Positions 9,427 through 13,083 of a DNA stretch of 13,083 nucleotides are shown piece by piece. Numbering within the stretch: position 1 is the stretch's first letter; each line of letters opens with the position of its first letter. The stretch spans positions 1-13,083 of the forward strand of contig JBEKLJ010000094.1 in the NCBI GenBank assembly GCA_050010255.1. The letters are read 5' to 3'. This DNA comes from JBEKLJ01 sp050010255 (GTDB lineage: Bacteria > Acidobacteriota > Terriglobia > Bryobacterales > Bryobacteraceae). The notes beneath the pieces were generated by a model that saw nothing but the letters and a program-made list of their open reading frames with translations, searched no databases and was not told the origin of the DNA. A program made the translations under genes and the position numbers.

Positions 9427-9956
9427 CATGATGCCCTGCATGCTTGCTCTCTGCCGCCCGCGAGCGCGCCTTGTGGCATCGCTTGATGCTCTTGCAGCTC
9501 TCTCATCGCGCCTCGCTACGATCGTGGTGAGACATCCGGGCTAAGGGCGAGCAACCGTTCTTGAACCTTGCGGAACCGATCGGGCCGCAGGTGTGCCGAA
9601 GAGCGGCCGAAGGTGGGCAGGCGGCGGCTCGCGCCCAATGACCCAACCGAGCGATCTCCGAACGCAAGCCGACTTGCGGGGATCTACGCAGTCAGAGCGT
9701 CGCCGGCCAGCATCCTGCCTAAACGTTGCGGCGTCAGGAAGGATCGATAATGGAATCTTCAACTTTCGGACACGCCGTGACCTGGGTGGTGCCAGTGTTC
9801 GGCTACCATGGTCATTTGGCCCCATCAGTTTCTACGGGCAGATGTCCGGTTGCCAGCGGGTTGGGCGGTCGCTGCGGTTGAGATGGAGCCTAGTGGAGAG
9901 GATTGAGGCCTCCAAAGAGTATGCACCCAATACGATGATTCAAAAACACAGAGTCG
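9427..9956. other. Gene-free 530-bp stretch
   Basis: No frame here encodes anything I recognise. A 38-codon frame (9428-9544) and a 43-codon frame from ATG 9750 to TGA 9881 exist. The second has AGGAAGGA at 9736-9743, six to seven bases before the ATG, and begins MESSTFGHAVTWVV, so a small peptide gene or a cut-off gene start is possible but unsupported. A longer frame from 9593 runs into the next gene in a different phase and looks like chance coding. The stretch is less GC-rich than the core genes and probably a remnant of rearrangement next to the truncated DUF2971 gene. Confidence 0.4.
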
Positions 9957-10328
9957 ATGAGCAGAGAGGATTTGCTCTGGAACCCGGAGATCCTTTACCA
10001 TTACACGACCCGCGAAGGCCTATTGGGCATCCTCCGCAGCAGAACAGTGTGGGCAACGAGCATCCGATTTCTCAATGACGCTTCCGAGTACACGTATGCC
10101 CAGTCGAAGTTTATAGAGAAGCTTCGCGAGATCAGGCAAAGGATTAGTCCGATGTATTCCAAGGAACTGGACGAAGCTATCCGGCATCTCGGTTCAGGCG
10201 GCGTTGCAAGAGAATCTTGTGGGCCGCATAATACCGTGAGGCGCAGCCGCAGGGCGGGGCGCCATTCGGCAAAGGAGAAATCATGGAGTGGAAGCACGGA
10301 ATCGCAGCAGCCTGTTTTGTGGGGATGA
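9957..10328 (+). pseudogene. Truncated DUF2971-family gene (N-terminal part only)
   Basis: From ATG 9957 the first about 75 residues are a good DUF2971 N-terminus: LYHYTTREGLLGILRSRTVW at 13-32 and the conserved F-L-N-D-x-S-E at 38-44, followed by a helix FIEKLREIR. After residue about 78 (nt about 10190) the frame becomes an Arg/Ser-rich run unlike the family and ends at 10328, overlapping the start of ompA. DUF2971 proteins are normally about 250-300 residues, and the later F-S-x-x-x-D-x-x-x-x-W-x-x-Y region is missing in all three frames. The break falls just before the ompA promoter, so the 3' part was probably lost by deletion or replacement. DUF2971 genes are of unknown function and are often accessory. 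A short expressed product cannot be excluded. Confidence 0.7.
10204..10232 (+). promoter_or_regulatory. Sigma70-type promoter for the OmpA-like gene
   Basis: TTGCAA (10204-10209), a 17-base spacer, then CATAAT (10227-10232): four of six and five of six consensus bases with optimal spacing. Transcription would start near 10239, leaving an untranslated leader of about 44 nt that contains the AAAGGAG ribosome binding site before ATG 10283. It is the clearest full promoter in the window. Confidence 0.65.
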
Positions 10329-11224
10329 TCGCGGCGCAGGCCGGACTCGCCCAAACCGACGTTGAAGGAAGCAAGGACCACCCGCTCGTGTCGCGGTATC
10401 CGGGCTCGGTGATCGACCAGTACTCCAGCACGGAGTTCGACGAATTCACGCTCCCACTGGGCAAGCTCAAGGACGGCGTCCCGGAAAAGAGCCAGCATCT
10501 GGAGGGCAAGATCACCCGTATCTCGTATGCCGCGCCCGCCGGCCGCTCCATCCTGGAGGTCTATCGGAACTACGAGAGCGCTTTGAGGAAGGCCGGCTTC
10601 GCGATCCTGTACGAGTGCGTGAACAATGAGGGGTGTTGGAGCGGGTCCCCCACGTTTCACGCCGCCTCGGGCAACGAGGATTGGGGCTGGAGCGCGGGCC
10701 AGCGCTATCTCTCGGCGAAGCAGTCCAGGGCGGAGGGCGATGTGTACGTCAGCCTCCACATCGGACAGTGGAGCGACCTCTCCAGAGGTTCCTCCGTCGT
10801 GCTTTTCGTCGTCGAGGTGAAGCCGATGGAAGGAGGGCTGATCACCGCGGATGCCGCCGCGCTGGCCAGCGACATCACTCAGACCGGCCACTCGGCGGTC
10901 TACGGAATCCACTTCGACACCGGCAGGGCGGACGTCAAGCCCGAGTCCGAGGCCGCGCTCACCGAGATCGCCAAGCTGCTCCAGCAGGACTCCGGGCTGA
11001 AGCTCCTGGTGGTCGGGCACACCGACAACGTCGGAACCCTGGCTTCGAACATGGATCTGTCGAAGCGCCGGGCCGATGCGGTGGTTCGAGTGCTTACGAC
11101 CAGGAACGGGATAGCGGCCAGCCGGCTCATCGCTCAGGGCGCCGGGCCGCTTGCTCCGGTCGCCTCCAACAAAGCCGAAGAAGGACGGGCGAAGAACCGA
11201 AGGGTGGAACTGGTCGAGCAGTGA
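10283..11224 (+). CDS. OmpA-family peptidoglycan-binding protein with N-terminal DUF4892-like domain
   Basis: A 313-residue exported protein, ATG 10283 with AAAGGAG seven bases upstream. Residues 1-24 are a signal peptide (MEWKHG, hydrophobic core, cleavage after G-L-A-Q); no lipobox Cys follows, so it is periplasmic or attached non-covalently. Residues about 33-180 (HPLVSRYPGSVIDQYSSTEFDEF from 33, broken as HPLVSRYPGS and VIDQYSSTEFDEF, with two Cys at 112 and 118) resemble DUF4892, known from OmpA-type proteins. Residues 205-313 are the OmpA C-terminal domain: YGIHFDTGRADVKPES at 207-222, GHTDNVG at 245-251, L-S-K-R-R-A-D-A-V at 259-267 and G-R-A-K-N-R-R-V-E-L at 301-310, which grip the diaminopimelate of peptidoglycan. 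It has its own promoter and appears to be a single-gene unit. Its role is probably envelope tethering or a wall-associated sensor; the DUF4892 function is unknown. Confidence 0.9.
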   Translation: MEWKHGIAAACFVGMIAAQAGLAQTDVEGSKDHPLVSRYPGSVIDQYSSTEFDEFTLPLGKLKDGVPEKSQHLEGKITRISYAAPAGRSILEVYRNYESALRKAGFAILYECVNNEGCWSGSPTFHAASGNEDWGWSAGQRYLSAKQSRAEGDVYVSLHIGQWSDLSRGSSVVLFVVEVKPMEGGLITADAAALASDITQTGHSAVYGIHFDTGRADVKPESEAALTEIAKLLQQDSGLKLLVVGHTDNVGTLASNMDLSKRRADAVVRVLTTRNGIAASRLIAQGAGPLAPVASNKAEEGRAKNRRVELVEQ

Positions 11225-11678
11225 GGTTGCGGACTGGGCGCTGATCCCCTCGCGCTGTCCCGCGCCGCTGCCAGACCGTTCATTTCGGGCCTGCCGCCCT
11301 ACTGCCAACGAGACTTCGGGTGCATCGTCTGCCATGCGGAAGTTGGGCGCAAGCCGTTGTGATTTGGGATAGCGCCTCCCTAGTCGCGCAGCGTTTACGA
11401 ACGTCTTCCGGGCGTGACGCCGGCACGGGACGAAGAACGCCGCTTCCGAACGATGATCCCGACCACGGGCAACGGTCGGGCTGGCGGACCATCGGCCGTC
11501 CGGCATCCGGCAATCCCCCGTCCGCCGGACGCTGGCCGACTTCCCGGTACTAATCCGGCCAGAGTTCCTCGAACGCCGTTTGGGGAACAGCGGGCGGCAC
11601 AAGTCCGGGATCCCGACTAGGCGGCCGCGTGAATCACCCAATCGCCGTTCACGGGATGCACAGTGTAGACTTACGTCA
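11225..11678. other. Gene-free 450-bp stretch with nested inverted repeats
   Basis: I see no credible gene. The centre is structured: CCCGACC (11458-11464) and GGTCGGG (11474-11480) make a 7-bp stem with a 9-nt loop. CGGCCGTCCGGC (11493-11504) pairs with GCCGGAC-gct-GGCCG (11524-11538) as a 12-bp stem with a 3-nt bulge and a 19-nt loop. A further dyad CGTGAA/TTCACG lies at 11628-11653. No T-run follows either hairpin, so they are not typical terminators. A small RNA, a recombination remnant or chance in GC-rich DNA are all possible. Confidence 0.4.
11628..11671 (+). promoter_or_regulatory. Candidate promoter/operator region of the 171-aa hypothetical gene
   Basis: CGTGAA (11628-11633) and TTCACG (11648-11653) form a dyad with centres 20 bp apart, two helical turns, the geometry expected of a dimeric regulator site. 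TAGACT (11666-11671) is a plausible -10 seven bases before ATG 11679, which again would give a leaderless transcript. No Shine-Dalgarno lies before that ATG. All of this is pattern reading. Confidence 0.3.
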
Positions 11679-12194
11679 ATGACTACTACGGCTCGTCTCG
11701 TTCTCAGTGATTGCGGGGGCGTTCTCGCTAGCATTAAGGAGGACATGCGGTCCGAATTGTGGAGGCCACGCTGGGCCGGCCTAGTTGCACTGTTGAGGGC
11801 TGTTGGGCACGTTCTTGACAAAGTCGATGGCGCTCATAGTCCCGAGGCGGGACAGGTCATTGCAGATGCTTGGAGTGATCTGAAAAAGTCGAAACCAGAG
11901 CCAAGGATCTTCTGGCAGTTCATTGAGGAGGAGCGCAACAACGTCCTCAAGACCTATGAATTCGGCCCGGCCATGAATATCACTATCAGGCCGGGTACTG
12001 CTCACCTGAATTTGGCCACTGGTGATACCTATAGTTCTCCGAGCGGACCGACCACGTTCGATGCCTTCATGCGCTCCGGTGGCTTCGAAGGGCAAGACCC
12101 ACTGGCACTGTGCCGAGACGCAATCGAATTCTGGCGGGATCACCTCGATAAGATCGACCGCCAAATTGCTAATCGGGCTGCGCGAACGGACTGA
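11679..12194 (+). CDS. Hypothetical protein of 171 residues
   Basis: A soluble, mixed-charge protein with no signal peptide or membrane helix. Recognisable blocks are RWAGLVALLRAVGHVLDKVD at 31-50 and KPEPRIFWQFIEEERNNVLK at 72-91, which look like two conserved amphipathic helices. A beta-rich middle (NITIRPGTAHLNLATG) and a C-terminal helix DAIEFWRDHLDKIDRQIANR follow. I recall similar small uncharacterised proteins (R-A-V-G-H-V-L-x-K-V-D, F-W-x-F-I-E-x-E-R) in proteobacteria but no function. Start uncertain: ATG 11679 has no ribosome binding site. An internal ATG at 11745 (residue 23) is preceded by AAGGAGG only two bases away, and the conserved-looking part begins near there. Codon usage is less GC-biased than in mfd or waaF, suggesting transfer. 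Confidence 0.65.
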   Translation: MTTTARLVLSDCGGVLASIKEDMRSELWRPRWAGLVALLRAVGHVLDKVDGAHSPEAGQVIADAWSDLKKSKPEPRIFWQFIEEERNNVLKTYEFGPAMNITIRPGTAHLNLATGDTYSSPSGPTTFDAFMRSGGFEGQDPLALCRDAIEFWRDHLDKIDRQIANRAARTD

Positions 12195-12334
12195 TCCCAC
12201 TGACCACTTGGCCGGAAGCGCCCGACCCGTGGAAGTGGAGCCAAACACCCACGAAGTCCCGTTGTGTTCCTTTACGATTCCGGGCCTGAGAGGTGGGCAG
12301 CCCGGCTTCCGGGAGAGGTCGAAAGCGTTATTTT

Positions 12335-12405
12335 GTAGCCCCTGGCCAATCCAGGCTACGGCGCTTCGGCGAGGCATGACAGACCACAAAAGGCGATGGT
12401 CTGTC
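12335..12405 (-). terminator. Two hairpins downstream of serA; terminator or dispersed-repeat candidate
   Basis: Directly after the serA stop (12408-12406, minus strand) GACAGACCA and TGGTCTGTC (12378-12386 and 12397-12405) form a perfect 9-bp stem with a 10-nt loop. Further on, GTAGCC-cc-TGG (12335-12345) pairs with CCA-GGCTAC as a 9-bp stem with a 2-nt bulge and a 5-nt loop. Neither is followed by a T-run in the minus direction (the second is followed by AAAA), so intrinsic termination is doubtful. Tight hairpins of this style recur between genes in some acidobacterial genomes as I remember, so a REP-like repeat is the alternative. Confidence 0.45.
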
Positions 12406-13083
12406 CTACGAGCGGAACTCGACGGAACGGGCGAACTTCACGGCCGGGTTGTCGCGCAATTGCGCCAGCACCGATTCGGGCACGAGCTCGTCGGTGGAAA
12501 CCAGCGCTACCGCCTCCAGCGGCTCACCTGGGGCCGCTGGCGCATCGCGGCGGCCCAGCGAGAAGTTCGCGATGTTGATTTTGTTGCGGCCCAACACCGT
12601 TCCCACGTGGCCGATTACGCCGGGCACATCCTGGTTCTTCATAAAGATCAGGAAGCCGGAAAGCGCGGCTTCGCAGTAGATGCCATCCACCTGGATGAGG
12701 CGCGGCTTTTCGAGGAGCACAACGCCTTCCACGGTGGTGACGCCGGAGTCGGTCTCCACTTCGAGGCGGATGGAATCGGTATGGACGGAGCGCTTCTCGT
12801 GGGTCTCCGACACGTTCCAGCCGCGGTGCTCGGCCATTTGCAGGGCGTTGACCAGGTTGGCCTTGCGCGTAGTGGAGCGGCTCAGCACACCGGCCAGGCC
12901 GGCGTTGCGCAACAGGCTGGTGTTGGTGGCGGCGATCTTGCCGAAATACACCAGCCGCACCGTGCGCGGGTTGCCGGTGGCGATGTGCGAGGCGAAAGCG
13001 CCGAGCCGCTCGGCCAGCGTTATGTAGGGACCCAGGGCGCGGTACTGCTCCGGGGAAAGCGAGGGCATGTTGACGGCGTTGAT
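12406..13083 (-). CDS. serA: D-3-phosphoglycerate dehydrogenase, C-terminal part (partial)
   Basis: The frame enters from the right edge and ends at TAG 12408-12406, giving the last 225 residues. The first visible residues, INAVNMPSLSPEQYRALGPY (first 20), are the end of the NAD-binding/substrate domain and the linker. Next comes the intervening (ASB) domain of the long SerA type (LAERLGAFASHIATG, VRLVYFGKIA, the N-A-L-Q-M-A-E element). A C-terminal ACT domain follows, with IQVDGIYCEAALSGFLIFMKNQDVPGVIGHVGTVLG (quoted in order: IQVDGIYCEA, LIFMKNQDVPGVIG, HVGTVLG) and INIANFSLGR, which usually senses serine. The enzyme oxidises 3-phosphoglycerate to 3-phosphohydroxypyruvate, the first step of serine synthesis. 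The catalytic His and the Rossmann motif lie outside the window. Confidence 0.93.
   Translation of the reverse strand: MNAVNMPSLSPEQYRALGPYITLAERLGAFASHIATGNPRTVRLVYFGKIAATNTSLLRNAGLAGVLSRSTTRKANLVNALQMAEHRGWNVSETHEKRSVHTDSIRLEVETDSGVTTVEGVVLLEKPRLIQVDGIYCEAALSGFLIFMKNQDVPGVIGHVGTVLGRNKINIANFSLGRRDAPAAPGEPLEAVALVSTDELVPESVLAQLRDNPAVKFARSVEFRS

Noticed and set aside
8230..9441. 403-codon minus-strand frame opposite the S24/zinc pair
   Set aside because: Low-complexity Ser/Arg/Thr composition; the plus strand has catalytic residues and zinc motifs in two coupled genes.
9428..9544. 38-codon frame after the zinc protein
   Set aside because: No ribosome binding site, no recognisable motif, and short enough to arise by chance.
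9563..9576. GAAC-N6-GAAC repeat, near-match to the LexA-type spacing
   Set aside because: The spacing is one base short of N7, and no promoter or start follows, so I do not call it an operator.
9750..9881. 43-codon frame with a reasonable Shine-Dalgarno
   Set aside because: The ribosome binding site is good, but the peptide matches nothing I know and the composition drifts to Gly/Cys at the end. Kept only as a remark in the gene-free entry.
11493..11538. Possible integron attC site
   Set aside because: The bulged stem is reminiscent, but there is no RYYYAAC/GTTRRRY core and no integrase or cassette series nearby.
10001..11821. 606-codon minus-strand frame across ompA and the gene-free stretch
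   Set aside because: It is Arg/Ser/Gly-rich with no recognisable domain, opposite a clear OmpA-family gene, and spans two unrelated regions.

Overview
The window is high-GC bacterial DNA from a Gram-negative organism. Core genes are packed on the left and a looser, accessory-looking stretch lies between mfd and serA. The gene set (ADP-heptose and heptosyltransferase genes, an OmpA/DUF4892 protein, an acidobacterial-style beta-sheet protein tail at the left edge) and the style of the proteins fit an Acidobacteriota member of the Solibacter/Bryobacter type. That assignment is an inference from memory, not a search result.

Left part (2-1065): the C-terminal tail of an exported-type protein, then a small six-helix membrane protein (394-1035). 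Its gene ends in a hairpin plus T-run lying between it and the convergent minus-strand operon. Minus-strand operon (4053 down to 1063): heptosyltransferase II-like waaF, a short degenerate nucleotidyltransferase, heptosyltransferase I-like waaC, and an isoprenylcysteine-methyltransferase-like membrane enzyme. Spacing is tight, with 8-23 nt and 1 nt overlaps. Divergent from it on the plus strand are an RfaE domain II-like heptose-1-phosphate adenylyltransferase (4167-4637) and, overlapping it by 4 nt, a full-length mfd (4634-8116). The adenylyltransferase would make ADP-heptose and the two GT9 enzymes would use it to build the LPS inner core. The two divergent genes share a promoter layout that suggests leaderless mRNAs: xATAAT, six bases, GTG.

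Right part (8117-12405): a two-gene unit encodes a LexA-type self-cleaving S24 protease whose N-terminal domain is not an evident helix-turn-helix, followed with a 4-nt overlap by a small DnaJ-type CXXCXGXG zinc protein. The unit is preceded by a GAAC-N7-GAAC direct repeat with the exact spacing of the alphaproteobacterial LexA box. This is the best candidate in the window for an undescribed system. Next come about 530 bp with no convincing gene, a truncated DUF2971 gene, an OmpA-like protein with an N-terminal DUF4892-like domain and a good sigma70 promoter, about 450 bp of structured gene-free DNA, and a 171-aa hypothetical protein. Two hairpins then precede the minus-strand 3' part of serA (D-3-phosphoglycerate dehydrogenase), which runs off the right edge.
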